DNA from: an uncultured Prevotella sp.
Lineage (GTDB): Bacteria > Bacteroidota > Bacteroidia > Bacteroidales > Bacteroidaceae
Length of the DNA: 64,000 nt
Assembly: GCA_944319815.1 (NCBI GenBank)
Contig: CALUEX010000006.1
Coordinates: forward strand, 23,163-87,162
Direction of reading: 5' to 3'
Shown here: positions 16,328 through 24,015 of the stretch, piece by piece
Numbering within the stretch: the stretch's first letter is position 1
Layout: each line of letters begins with the position of its first letter
Position numbers and translations under genes: made by a program
The notes under the pieces: generated by a model
Databases searched by the model: none
Seen by the model: only the letters and a program-made list of their open reading frames with translations
Told to the model about the DNA's origin: nothing

Positions 16328-17120
16328 ATGGTACGACCCGGCCTGGGCGGCATTCATCTATTTCACGCGCCTCCCCTTGTGGCGGCTTCATGAGCCTCCG
16401 CGCGAGTGTTACCGTGCCGTAGTTGAGTTTTGGCCGCTCGTAGGATGGCTCACGGGCGGAGTGACGGCCGCCGTGATTTATTTCGGCGGTTACATCTTTC
16501 CGCACACCATTGCCGTACTTATGGCCATTGCGACAAGGATGCTGCTCACGGGAGCATTCCACGAGGACGGCCTGGCCGACTTCTTCGACGGCTTCGGAGG
16601 CGGCGGCAGCGACCGCAAGCGCATCCTCGACATCATGAAAGACTCACACATCGGCACCTACGGTGTGCTGGGGCTCGGTGTCTACCTGCTGCTGCTGTTC
16701 TTCTCTCTGTCGTCAATGACCGCACCAGTGGCTGCCCTTACAGTGCTGGCTGCCGACCCTTTCTGCAAGATGGTGGCTGCCCAGACGGTGTCAATGATGC
16801 CTTACGCCAGGACGGAAGAAACATCCAAGTCGCACGTCGTGTACCGTAAGGCCAGCTTAAAGGCTGGGTTGTCCATGCTGTTCCAAGGGGCGGCACCGCT
16901 CATATTCGTGCTTTACGCCACCGACGGAATGCTGCGCTGGGATTTATTCTTCCTCGTTCCGTGTGTCGTGATGTACTTCCTGTACCTCATAATCTGGCGT
17001 AAGCTGAGGGGATACACGGGCGACTGCTGCGGCGCAGCATTCCTGCTGACGGAGCTTTCGTTCTATCTTTGCGCCGCATACCAATTCTTCAACAACAAAG
17101 CACTATGGACATTGTTTTAA
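16302..17120 (+). CDS. cobS: adenosylcobinamide-GDP ribazoletransferase (cobalamin synthase)
   Basis: This membrane enzyme joins adenosylcobinamide-GDP to alpha-ribazole to finish the cobalamin nucleotide loop. The protein of about 272 residues is hydrophobic, with the family motif F-H-E-D-G-L-A-D-F-F-D-G-F-G-G-G near residues 85-100 and several membrane helices. The ATG at 16302 overlaps the end of cobT by 26 bp; an upstream in-frame TTG at 16296 is less likely. It overlaps cobC by 16 bp, which indicates a tightly coupled operon. Confidence 0.93.
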   Translation: MRISLNTSKWYDPAWAAFIYFTRLPLWRLHEPPRECYRAVVEFWPLVGWLTGGVTAAVIYFGGYIFPHTIAVLMAIATRMLLTGAFHEDGLADFFDGFGGGGSDRKRILDIMKDSHIGTYGVLGLGVYLLLLFFSLSSMTAPVAALTVLAADPFCKMVAAQTVSMMPYARTEETSKSHVVYRKASLKAGLSMLFQGAAPLIFVLYATDGMLRWDLFFLVPCVVMYFLYLIIWRKLRGYTGDCCGAAFLLTELSFYLCAAYQFFNNKALWTLF

Positions 17121-17632
17121 TAAGACACACAAGCGTTGGCGTGCCGAAGGGCACTTGCTACGGCTGGAGCGACGTGCCGGTGGCCGAAACGTTCGAGGCT
17201 GAAGCCGCCGAAACAAAGCGCAATCTCGGATGCACGACATTCGACGCCGTATTCTCGTCGCCGCTCACAAGGGCACGCAAACTGGCCGAATACTGCGGTT
17301 GGCCGTCGCCCATCATAGACGAACGCCTCAAGGAAATGAACATGGGCGACTGGGAGATGAAGCTCTTTGACGAGATTGAGGATGAAAACCTGCAAAAATG
17401 GTATAACGACTATATGCACCTGGCAGCCACAGGCGGAGAGAGCTTCCCCATATTGTTCGACCGGGTGGCATCGTTCCTCGACGAACTGAAGACAAAGCCT
17501 TACCGCCGCGTAGCAGTGTTCGCCCACGGAGGTGTACTGATTTGCGCCGGCATTTACGGCAAACTGTTTCCAAAGGAAGACTGCTTCAAGCATCTCGTGC
17601 CTTACGGAGGAATTGAAAAAATAACGATTTAA
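17105..17632 (+). CDS. cobC: alpha-ribazole phosphatase (histidine phosphatase)
   Basis: The protein is a member of the phosphoglycerate-mutase-like superfamily. It begins M-D-I-V-L-I-R-H-T-S-V-G-V, where R-H is the catalytic pair, and has the second conserved H-G-G-V motif (F-A-H-G-G-V) near 148. It removes the phosphate from alpha-ribazole 5'-phosphate or from adenosylcobalamin phosphate. The ATG at 17105 was chosen because the family motif follows directly; an in-frame ATG at 17069 would add 12 residues inside cobS. It follows cobS with a 16-bp overlap. Confidence 0.9.
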   Translation: MDIVLIRHTSVGVPKGTCYGWSDVPVAETFEAEAAETKRNLGCTTFDAVFSSPLTRARKLAEYCGWPSPIIDERLKEMNMGDWEMKLFDEIEDENLQKWYNDYMHLAATGGESFPILFDRVASFLDELKTKPYRRVAVFAHGGVLICAGIYGKLFPKEDCFKHLVPYGGIEKITI

Positions 17633-17652
17633 TTCCTAATACCTTCCGAACA

Positions 17653-18246
17653 ATGACTGATAACGAACTATTGGCCACGTCTGAGGGCAACCGCCAAAAG
17701 GCATTAAGCATCATACGGCGCATAGGCGTCACTGAAGCCTTTGCCCGTGCCGGCGGCGAAGCACACATCGTAGGCTCGGTGGCGATGGGCCTCATCATGA
17801 CGCACCGCGACATCGACATACACGCCTACACAACGACGCTGACGGCAAAAGACAGTTTTGCCGTCATGGCGGACATTGCCGAATGTTCGGGCATCACCAG
17901 AATGGAATGCCGCAACCTGATAACGACCGACGAAGCGTGCATGGAATGGCACGCATGGTACGCCGACGAAAACGGCCACGAATGGCAGCTCGACATCATG
18001 CACATATTGAAGGGCTCGCGCTACGACGGATATTTCGAGCGTATGGCCGAACATATCAAGACCGCCCTGACGGAGGAGACGCGCCTCGCCATACTGAGGC
18101 TGAAGGCCGAGACGCCAGAAGGCACGCACGTGGCGGGCATCGAATACTACCAAGCCGTGCTGCGTGACGGCATCAGGACGTGGCCCGACTTTGCCGCTTG
18201 GCGCAAGGAGCACGCGGCCGAAGGCATAATCGAATGGATGCCGTAA
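17653..18246 (+). CDS. nucleotidyltransferase-superfamily-like protein at the end of the cob operon
   Basis: The 197-residue protein carries V-G-S-V-A-M-G-L followed by H-R-D-I-D-I near residues 35-54. This is the G-S-x-A-x-G and D-x-D signature of the nucleotidyltransferase fold, which includes MNT/HEPN toxins, LinA/Kan-type antibiotic transferases and others. It further contains W-Q-L-D-I-M-H near 115, a third acidic strand. It begins 20 bp after cobC on the same strand. I do not know a B12 role for it. Small-molecule or protein nucleotidylation are possible; co-transcription may be incidental. Confidence 0.6.
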   Translation: MTDNELLATSEGNRQKALSIIRRIGVTEAFARAGGEAHIVGSVAMGLIMTHRDIDIHAYTTTLTAKDSFAVMADIAECSGITRMECRNLITTDEACMEWHAWYADENGHEWQLDIMHILKGSRYDGYFERMAEHIKTALTEETRLAILRLKAETPEGTHVAGIEYYQAVLRDGIRTWPDFAAWRKEHAAEGIIEWMP

Positions 18247-18315
18247 ATACATTTACAAAAACGATAAGATTGGCCTTTTTCGGCAAACACGCGACAGCCA
18301 ACAAAAAAAATTGCA

Positions 18316-18323
18316 TATATTTG
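18316..18323 (+). promoter_or_regulatory. promoter box of the rhodanese lipoprotein gene
   Basis: TATATTTG, an exact TAnnTTTG match, 38 bp before the start codon. It predicts that the ATG at 18311, which overlaps it, is not used. Confidence 0.65.
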
Positions 18324-18361
18324 CAACCGACAACATTTTTATAACGGACAAAACAAGTAAC

Positions 18362-18751
18362 ATGAAAAAAATCATACTATCCGCCATGACTTTATTGACG
18401 GGCTGCCTGGCAGGTTGCGGCCAGCAAGAATTCAAGTCTGTCGATGCCGACGAATTTGAAAAGGCCATATCGGCAAACAACGTGCAGCTGGTTGACGTGA
18501 GAACGGCGGAGGAGTTTGCAGAGGGGCACATCGGTGCCGACGCAACGAAAAACATAGACGTGAAGCGCCCCGACTTCATCGAACAAGCCGAACAGGAACT
18601 GGACAAGGGCAAGACCGTGGCCGTGTATTGCCGCAGCGGAAGGCGCAGTGCCGACGCCGCCAAGCAGCTGGCCGAACGTGGCTTCAAGGTTATAGACCTG
18701 AAAGGCGGCATCATTGGATGGAGGCAACACGGCAAACCAACACGGCAGTAA
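18362..18751 (+). CDS. rhodanese-like lipoprotein
   Basis: Translation from 18362 gives a lipoprotein signal (M-K-K-I-I-L-S then L-A-G-C) and a single rhodanese domain of about 100 residues. It has the entry motif L-V-D-V-R-T-A-E-E-F-x-E-G-H-I, the active-site loop V-Y-C-R-S-G-R-R-S with a catalytic Cys, and K-G-G-I-I-G-W near the end. Single-domain rhodaneses move sulfur or act as thiol carriers, here on the periplasmic side. The promoter box at 18316 decides the start. It stands alone between the cob operon and the endonuclease gene. Confidence 0.9.
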   Translation: MKKIILSAMTLLTGCLAGCGQQEFKSVDADEFEKAISANNVQLVDVRTAEEFAEGHIGADATKNIDVKRPDFIEQAEQELDKGKTVAVYCRSGRRSADAAKQLAERGFKVIDLKGGIIGWRQHGKPTRQ

Positions 18752-18831
18752 GGCACGATACAGGGTAAGCCATACATGGGGACGCCCACCGGACGTAAAC
18801 CTGCCTGGCTGAAACAACTTTATGGCCGCTT

Positions 18832-18935
18832 CATGAAACGGCATCTTTCAGGCTTCAAAACGGCATCTTTTACACGACAAAAAGCCACGTTTTAACGACT
18901 AAAAGGACGCATTTTACAACGCACTGATTATCAAT
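18832..18935. repeat. 22-bp-period array (4 units) plus TGATTATCAA tail
   Basis: Units begin at 18832, 18854, 18876 and 18898, each with AAAC/AAAAGG-type and CTTT/CGTTTT-type halves at fixed phase, followed by CGCACTGATTATCAAT. The array lies upstream of the endonuclease gene and downstream of the rhodanese gene. Confidence 0.7.
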
Positions 18936-18968
18936 ACATTACAACAACGACTAACATCCGCGACCAAA

Positions 18969-20006
18969 ATGGACAAGATAAAGAGGATTTTCACGCTTAA
19001 CGCGCTGCTCGTTATCATGGGCCAAGCATTTGCACAAGGCCCGAACGACTCCGGCACATACTACCAACAAGCCGACGGGAAAAGCGGCAAGGAACTGAAA
19101 ACGGCCATGGCCGAAATAATCAGGCCACACAAGCAACTGGGCTACGACGACCTTTGGGAGGCGTTCAGGAGTACCGACAAGCGTGCCGACGGCAAGGTGT
19201 GGGATATGTACTCGGGAGCAACAAGCTATACATTCGTAAGCAAAGGCTCGAACTATAAGGAGGAAGGCGACTGCTATAACCGAGAGCATTCCATGCCGAA
19301 AAGTTGGTTTGACGACGAATACCCGATGTACACCGACCTTGTACACCTCATTCCGGCCGACGGCTACGTAAACGGCCGACGCAGCAACTACCCTTTCGGG
19401 GAGAATGAAGGGGAAAGATACAAATCAGAAGGCGACTTCAGCAAGCTCGGAAAATCGACAGTAAGCGGTTACGACGGCGTCGTGTTCGAACCTAACGACG
19501 AATACAAGGGCGACTTCGCACGCATCTATTTCTATATGGCAACGTGCTACGAAGACAACATTTCAAGTTGGACAATCATTGAAAAAAACGGAAACCAAGA
19601 CAACGTCCACAAGGAAGAATATGACGTTTTCGCAGGAAACGCCTATCCGGCATATACACAATGGACGCTCAATCTATTACTACGTTGGGCTGACGAAGAC
19701 CCCGTAAGCCAAAAGGAGATTGACCGCAACAATGCCGTTTACGACATACAGGGCAACCGTAACCCATACGTTGACTACCCGGGGCTGGAAGAATACGTCT
19801 GGGGAGACAAGCAAGACTTAACTTTCAGTTATGAGGACGAGCCGACAGGCATTAGCATCGTAGTGCCGGCAAAAGAAATCTCCGTGGTAGACGTTTACAC
19901 GATTGCCGGCATAAAAGTACGCTCTGGCGTAAACAAGGCAAAGGCAACGGAAGGTCTCGACAAGGGAATCTACATTATAGGGGACAAGAAATATGTTGTA
20001 AAATAA
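18969..20006 (+). CDS. secreted endonuclease I family protein with C-terminal sorting-like tail
   Basis: The 345-residue protein has a signal peptide (residues 1-22, ending A-F-A-Q). Its catalytic region contains Y-N-R-E-H-S-M-P-K-S-W-F near 105 (the EndA/Endonuclease_1 His motif) and D-L-V-H-L-I-P-A-D-G-Y-V-N-G-R-R-S-N near 123, which supplies metal-binding residues. Such enzymes degrade DNA outside the cytoplasm. The last 50 residues (V-D-V-Y-T-I-A-G-I-K-V-R, then L-D-K-G-I-Y-I-I) resemble the type IX secretion C-terminal domain, so surface delivery is likely. An extracellular nutrient or biofilm nuclease role is inferred. Confidence 0.88.
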   Translation: MDKIKRIFTLNALLVIMGQAFAQGPNDSGTYYQQADGKSGKELKTAMAEIIRPHKQLGYDDLWEAFRSTDKRADGKVWDMYSGATSYTFVSKGSNYKEEGDCYNREHSMPKSWFDDEYPMYTDLVHLIPADGYVNGRRSNYPFGENEGERYKSEGDFSKLGKSTVSGYDGVVFEPNDEYKGDFARIYFYMATCYEDNISSWTIIEKNGNQDNVHKEEYDVFAGNAYPAYTQWTLNLLLRWADEDPVSQKEIDRNNAVYDIQGNRNPYVDYPGLEEYVWGDKQDLTFSYEDEPTGISIVVPAKEISVVDVYTIAGIKVRSGVNKAKATEGLDKGIYIIGDKKYVVK

Positions 20007-20012
20007 GGCCGC

Positions 20013-20110
20013 ATCACGGGACGCGGACGTAAAGCCATTAAAGCAAAACATACTTTAACCGCCCATCAAGAAAGCATTGGAACAAATACTTTACGTCCGC
20101 ACCTCGTGAT
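20013..20110. terminator. inverted repeat between convergent genes
   Basis: ATCACGGGACGCGGACGTAAAG (20013-20034) pairs with its near-exact reverse complement at 20089-20110 across a 54-nt loop. It lies between the convergent endonuclease and SDR genes, consistent with two-way termination. Confidence 0.55.
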
Positions 20111-20121
20111 ACAGACCAAAA

Positions 20122-20886
20122 TCAATCACAATCCCGGCATATCACGGTGCCGTTAGCCTGGTGCGTCGCAAGCACAAGGACTTCAGCCACCTGTACGTGT
20201 TCAGGCGCATTGGCGGCATACAAAGCCACATCGGCGATGTCGTGACCCGTAAGAGGACGTATTCCCCTATATACGCTATCAGCCCGCTCATTGTCACCAT
20301 GGAAACGCACGACGCTGAAATTGGTCTCAACCAGTCCCGGCTTGACGTTCGTCACCCTCACGGCCGTGTGCGCAACGTCTATTCTCAGTCCGTCGGTTAT
20401 GGCCTTCACGGCAGCCTTTGTCGCACAATAGACATTTCCGCCGGCATAAGCCGCGTCGCCGGCAACCGAACCAATGTTGATTACATGGCCTCTATTACGT
20501 GCAACCATGCCGGGAACGATAAGACGTGTCATCGTCAGCAACCCCTTGATATTGGTGTCAATCATCGCCTCCCAATCATCCATGTCGCCTTCGTACTCTT
20601 TATCTAATCCCAAAGCCAGTCCGGCATTGTTAATCAACACGTCCACCACAGCCCACTTGCCGGTAAGAGACTTAACGGCCGAAATGGCCGCATTGCGGTC
20701 GCGAACGTCGAATACCAACGGCAAAACGTCAGCCCCAAGTCCTCTCACTTGCAGTTCAACAGCCTTCAACTTGTCAACGTTACGCCCCGTAATGATAAGG
20801 TCATAACCACCCTCGGCAAACTTCCTGGCACAGGCTTCGCCTATCCCGCTCGTCGCTCCGGTCACCAATGCAATCTTTCTTTCCAT
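20122..20886 (-). CDS. short-chain dehydrogenase/reductase (YdfG-like)
   Basis: The 254-residue classical SDR has T-G-A-T-S-G-I-G at the cofactor site (residues 9-16), N-N-A-G near 88, and the catalytic S-V-A-G with Y-C-A-T-K near 143-160. T-G-R-N after beta-2 suggests NADP preference. The closest functional group is the YdfG type that oxidises 3-hydroxy acids such as L-allo-threonine or serine, but substrate assignment within SDRs is uncertain. It has no close operon partner: the WecB-like gene upstream is separated by a long inverted repeat. Confidence 0.85.
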   Translation of the reverse strand: MERKIALVTGATSGIGEACARKFAEGGYDLIITGRNVDKLKAVELQVRGLGADVLPLVFDVRDRNAAISAVKSLTGKWAVVDVLINNAGLALGLDKEYEGDMDDWEAMIDTNIKGLLTMTRLIVPGMVARNRGHVINIGSVAGDAAYAGGNVYCATKAAVKAITDGLRIDVAHTAVRVTNVKPGLVETNFSVVRFHGDNERADSVYRGIRPLTGHDIADVALYAANAPEHVQVAEVLVLATHQANGTVICRDCD

Positions 20887-20913
20887 GAGTTCTTAATTTA
20901 TTTTGTAGTGAAT

Positions 20914-21079
20914 GAGTAAGGAGAAAAGGAGTAAGTAGAAAGGAGGGAAGGAGTAAGTAGATGTGCTTTGTGTACTATCCATATTGGCAGAACGGCTTTA
21001 TTGCATATCTACTTACTCCTTCCCTCCTTTCTACTTACTCCTTCCCTCCTTTCTACTTACTCCTTTTCTCCTTACTCCT
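20914..21079. repeat. long inverted repeat of GGAGTAAGTAGA words
   Basis: The left arm (20914-20961) is purine-rich (GGAGTAAGTAGAAAGGAGGGA) and the right arm (from about 21004) is its reverse complement. The right arm holds one more copy of a 22-bp unit, TCTACTTACTCCTTCCCTCCTT, than the left, so it looks as if it grows by tandem duplication. It separates the co-directional WecB-like and SDR genes. Confidence 0.75.
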
Positions 21080-22177
21080 TTACTCCCTTTTCAAGTCCAT
21101 CAATATCTGAAGGATGCGTTCCGCCGTCCGTCCGTCCCAACGGTCTGGCAGCGAACACTTCTTCCACTGCCCCTTGACAATGTCGGCAACGGCATCTCCC
21201 AACTTGCCGGCATCCTCGCCCACAAGCACGTTTGAACCGCACTTTACTGTCTCAATGTGCTCGGTATAACTGTTAATGGTAACACACGGAACTCCGTTAA
21301 ACGTCGCTTCCTCGGCCACATTGCCAGAGTCAGTAACTATACCCTTTGCATTTGCCGTAAGATAACCGAACTCCAAATAAGAAAGAGGCGTTATTATAGA
21401 GAAGTTGTCGTATCCTTTCACCATTGGAGCCACAACCTCCGCCGCAGACGGGCGCAACGGAGCTATAATCCTGACATCACCGGCGGCACTACACATAGCC
21501 GCAAACATCCTCTCAAGGTTTGCCGTGTCGGCAAGTAAGACCTTGCGGTTTAACGTAAAGACGATATACTCCTGTTCCTTAACCTGCAACGAGTCAAGCA
21601 CGGACGGACGCACAAGACGTGGACGGTTGAACCGCAAAGAGTCCATAAGGATGTTGCCGACCATATATACATGGGACAGCTCCGCTCCCTCACGGCTCAC
21701 TATGCTGTTGCTCCCCATGCCTGCAGTGAAAAGCAAGTCAGAAAGCCCGTCAATCACAAGACGATTTATTTCCTTTGGCATCTTGATGTCAAACGAGCGC
21801 GTCCCAGCCACGAGATGTGCCAGCGTTAGCCCGTGTTTCTTCGCCACAATGGCAACAGCCATCGTCGAGGCAAGGTCATCCACGACGATGACCACGTCTG
21901 TCAAGTTTGCGTCAAGGTATTTTTCAAACTCCGACATGACGCGCCCCGTTAGTTCGTTAAGGTTTACGCAGTCAACACCAAGCCACACATCTGGAGCTTG
22001 GATGCCTAAATCGTCAAACAAGGTAGGCTCGAGCGTAGGGTCGTTCTCCGCCCCTGTATAAACCAAGCGATAATTAACGTCCTTGCCGTCAGCCTTCGCC
22101 CTGACAACGGCACGCACCAAAGGAGCTACCTTTATGAAGTTAGGCCGGGCTCCGGCCACAATACATATATTCAACAT
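21080..22177 (-). CDS. WecB-like UDP-GlcNAc 2-epimerase homologue with altered active site
   Basis: The 365-residue protein aligns by eye over the full length of non-hydrolysing UDP-N-acetylglucosamine 2-epimerases, which supply UDP-ManNAc for envelope glycans. It starts with A-G-A-R-P-N-F-I-K-V-A-P, then has M-P-K-E-I-N-R near 130 and D-S-G-N-V-A-E-E near 278. Several catalytic motifs are changed. The usual H-V-E-A-G-L-R is H-L-V-A-G-T-R, so the Glu is lost. The usual T-x-H-R-x-E-N is T-L-N-R-K-V-L, so the His is lost. The usual V-H/V-G-D-x-x-S-T is V-D-D-L-A-S-T. It may have a different activity or be regulatory. The DNA shows no frameshift. Confidence 0.8.
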   Translation of the reverse strand: MLNICIVAGARPNFIKVAPLVRAVVRAKADGKDVNYRLVYTGAENDPTLEPTLFDDLGIQAPDVWLGVDCVNLNELTGRVMSEFEKYLDANLTDVVIVVDDLASTMAVAIVAKKHGLTLAHLVAGTRSFDIKMPKEINRLVIDGLSDLLFTAGMGSNSIVSREGAELSHVYMVGNILMDSLRFNRPRLVRPSVLDSLQVKEQEYIVFTLNRKVLLADTANLERMFAAMCSAAGDVRIIAPLRPSAAEVVAPMVKGYDNFSIITPLSYLEFGYLTANAKGIVTDSGNVAEEATFNGVPCVTINSYTEHIETVKCGSNVLVGEDAGKLGDAVADIVKGQWKKCSLPDRWDGRTAERILQILMDLKRE

Positions 22178-22200
22178 GTCCTATTATTCATTTAATTGAA

Positions 22201-22297
22201 AATCGTTGATGGAGAATGGAAAATCATGATTACCCACCCTCTTTAAAATTTAATCGGGCAAAGGTAATCATAATTTTCCATTCTCCATCAACGATTT
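22201..22297. repeat. 35-bp inverted repeat overlapping the promoter of the WecB-like gene
   Basis: AATCGTTGATGGAGAATGGA and the bases after it (22201-22234) recur as the reverse complement at 22263-22297 with few mismatches. The right arm overlaps the minus-strand promoter box TACCTTTG at 22259-22266, so the left arm falls in the 5' leader of the downstream gene. Confidence 0.7.
22259..22266 (-). promoter_or_regulatory. promoter box of the WecB-like gene
   Basis: The minus strand reads TACCTTTG (TAnnTTTG), 82 bp upstream of the start codon at 22177. It lies at the edge of the right arm of the inverted repeat. Confidence 0.55.
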
Positions 22298-22308
22298 CTA
22301 AATTAAAA

Positions 22309-23262
22309 TCACTCTGACTTAAACAAATCCTTGATGCCTCCTATACTGCCCATAAGGTTGGTCGCCTCGTATGGCAGGTAGACGGTCTTCGTCTTGTCAC
22401 CCGTCGCCACTTCCTCAAGCATTTGTATATACTTCTGTGCCAAGAGATAATTTGCCGGATTGGTGCTCTTCCCAACGGCCTCTGTTATCTTCTCTATGGC
22501 TATTGCCTCGGCTTCAGCCTTGCGTATGCGGGCCTGTGCCTCTCCCTCGGCATTAAGTATTGCCATCTGTTTGTCAGCCTCGGCCTTGTTTATGATGGCG
22601 GTCTTCTCGCCCTCCGACTTCAATATGGCAGCAGCCTTCTCGCCCTCGCTGGTAAGGATGGTGGCACGCTTGTTACGCTCGGCTTGCATCTGCTTCTCCA
22701 TCGCCTGAAGCACGCTCTCGGGCGGAGTGATGTCTTGCAGCTCAACGCGGTTGACCTTGATGCCCCACTTGTTGGTGGCATCGTCAAGCACGGCGCGCAG
22801 CTTCGTATTGATGGTGTCGCGCGAGGTGAGGGTCTGGTCAAGCTCAAGTTCGCCGATGATGTTTCGCAGTGTTGTCTGCGTAAGTTTCTCTATGGCATTC
22901 GGCAGGTTGTTGATTTCATAAACGGCCTTGAACGGGTCTACGATTTGGAAATACAACAAGGCGTTGATTTGCGTCTGTACATTGTCCTTGGTTATGACGT
23001 TCTGCTTGTCAAAATCATACACCTGCTCACGCAAGTCGATAGAGTCTGTATAGATATAACGTCCCCGGCGCACGGCGACAATCTCCTTGGCACGGTCTAT
23101 GAAGGGGATGATGATGTTGATGCCGGGCCTCAACGTGGCGTAATATTTACCGAGACGCTCTATTATCTTGGTCTCTGACTGTGGTATGATGACAAGACTT
23201 TTCTTTACCACCACAAGCGCGAAGATTATCAACGCGATTAAAACATAAATCATGATGCTCAT
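22309..23262 (-). CDS. SPFH/stomatin-like membrane protein (QmcA type)
   Basis: Translation from M-S-I-M-I-Y-V-L-I-A-L gives about 317 residues with one N-terminal membrane helix. An SPFH (band 7) domain follows, with V-V-V-K-K-S-L-V-I-I-P-Q and R-L-G-K-Y, and then a long Ala/Glu-rich coiled coil (about 205-270). Such proteins oligomerise into membrane microdomain scaffolds and associate with proteases or NfeD partners. An upstream in-frame ATG at 23337 would add a phenylalanine-rich 25-residue stretch and is less likely. The NfeD gene lies 102 bp upstream on the same strand, the usual pairing. Confidence 0.9.
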   Translation of the reverse strand: MSIMIYVLIALIIFALVVVKKSLVIIPQSETKIIERLGKYYATLRPGINIIIPFIDRAKEIVAVRRGRYIYTDSIDLREQVYDFDKQNVITKDNVQTQINALLYFQIVDPFKAVYEINNLPNAIEKLTQTTLRNIIGELELDQTLTSRDTINTKLRAVLDDATNKWGIKVNRVELQDITPPESVLQAMEKQMQAERNKRATILTSEGEKAAAILKSEGEKTAIINKAEADKQMAILNAEGEAQARIRKAEAEAIAIEKITEAVGKSTNPANYLLAQKYIQMLEEVATGDKTKTVYLPYEATNLMGSIGGIKDLFKSE

Positions 23263-23364
23263 ATTTCCAAAGTTTTTAGTTAACAAGTCATGCAAATAAA
23301 AAAAGACAAACACATCACCAACACTGTACGCGAACATCGCCCGCGCCGGCGTTGCCTGCGTTTC

Positions 23365-23814
23365 CTACACTTTCTCCACAGTTATTATAATGCTCTCGCG
23401 ACCTACCACACGGACATTCTGCCCCATGGGTACATACTGCCCGTCGGCTGACACGGCCTTCCAGTCGTCACCGTCAATGGCTACACGGCCATAGCCGCCC
23501 TGCTCTATGGCCTCGCTCACGCGACCGACGCGCCCCATCAGGGCATCGGCATTGCTCGGGCGTTCGCGCCGCTTGCCGTGAAGCATCTTGGCAAGGCGCG
23601 GCCTCACGAAGAATATTGACAGCACCGAAACAACGGCAAATACTGCCAACTGGCCATAAAACCCCAACCCAAAAGCCGAGATTACCGCCGTGGCAAGGGC
23701 CCCGATTGAGAAGCAAAGGATGAAGAAATCACCCGATGTCAATTCAAGTATCAGGCAGACGACCATCACCAATGCCCAGAACTGCCATAAGTTTGCTGCA
23801 AAATAATCTATCAT
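23365..23814 (-). CDS. NfeD family membrane protein
   Basis: The 149-residue protein has two or three N-terminal membrane helices (about 8-75) and a C-terminal OB-fold domain (about 90-148, L-M-G-R-V-G-R-V then G-R-V-A-I-D-G-D-D-W). NfeD proteins act together with SPFH proteins in membrane organisation. It precedes the SPFH gene in the same operon. The short form without a ClpP-like domain matches this pairing. Confidence 0.9.
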   Translation of the reverse strand: MIDYFAANLWQFWALVMVVCLILELTSGDFFILCFSIGALATAVISAFGLGFYGQLAVFAVVSVLSIFFVRPRLAKMLHGKRRERPSNADALMGRVGRVSEAIEQGGYGRVAIDGDDWKAVSADGQYVPMGQNVRVVGRESIIITVEKV

Positions 23815-24015
23815 CGCTTGCGGTTTTTAAGGTTTTACGGCGTGATGCACCGGCATTATGCCTACAAGCCACACGTGGCATTGGCGCATATCCAACAGCC
23901 CATACGGCCTCGCGCCGGCACAATAAGCCGTTGTTTTTGCGAAGATAGTGATTTTTATCGGTATCAGCAAGAAATCATACAAATATTTACTTGCACAAGA
24001 CTAATCGCCGCACAG

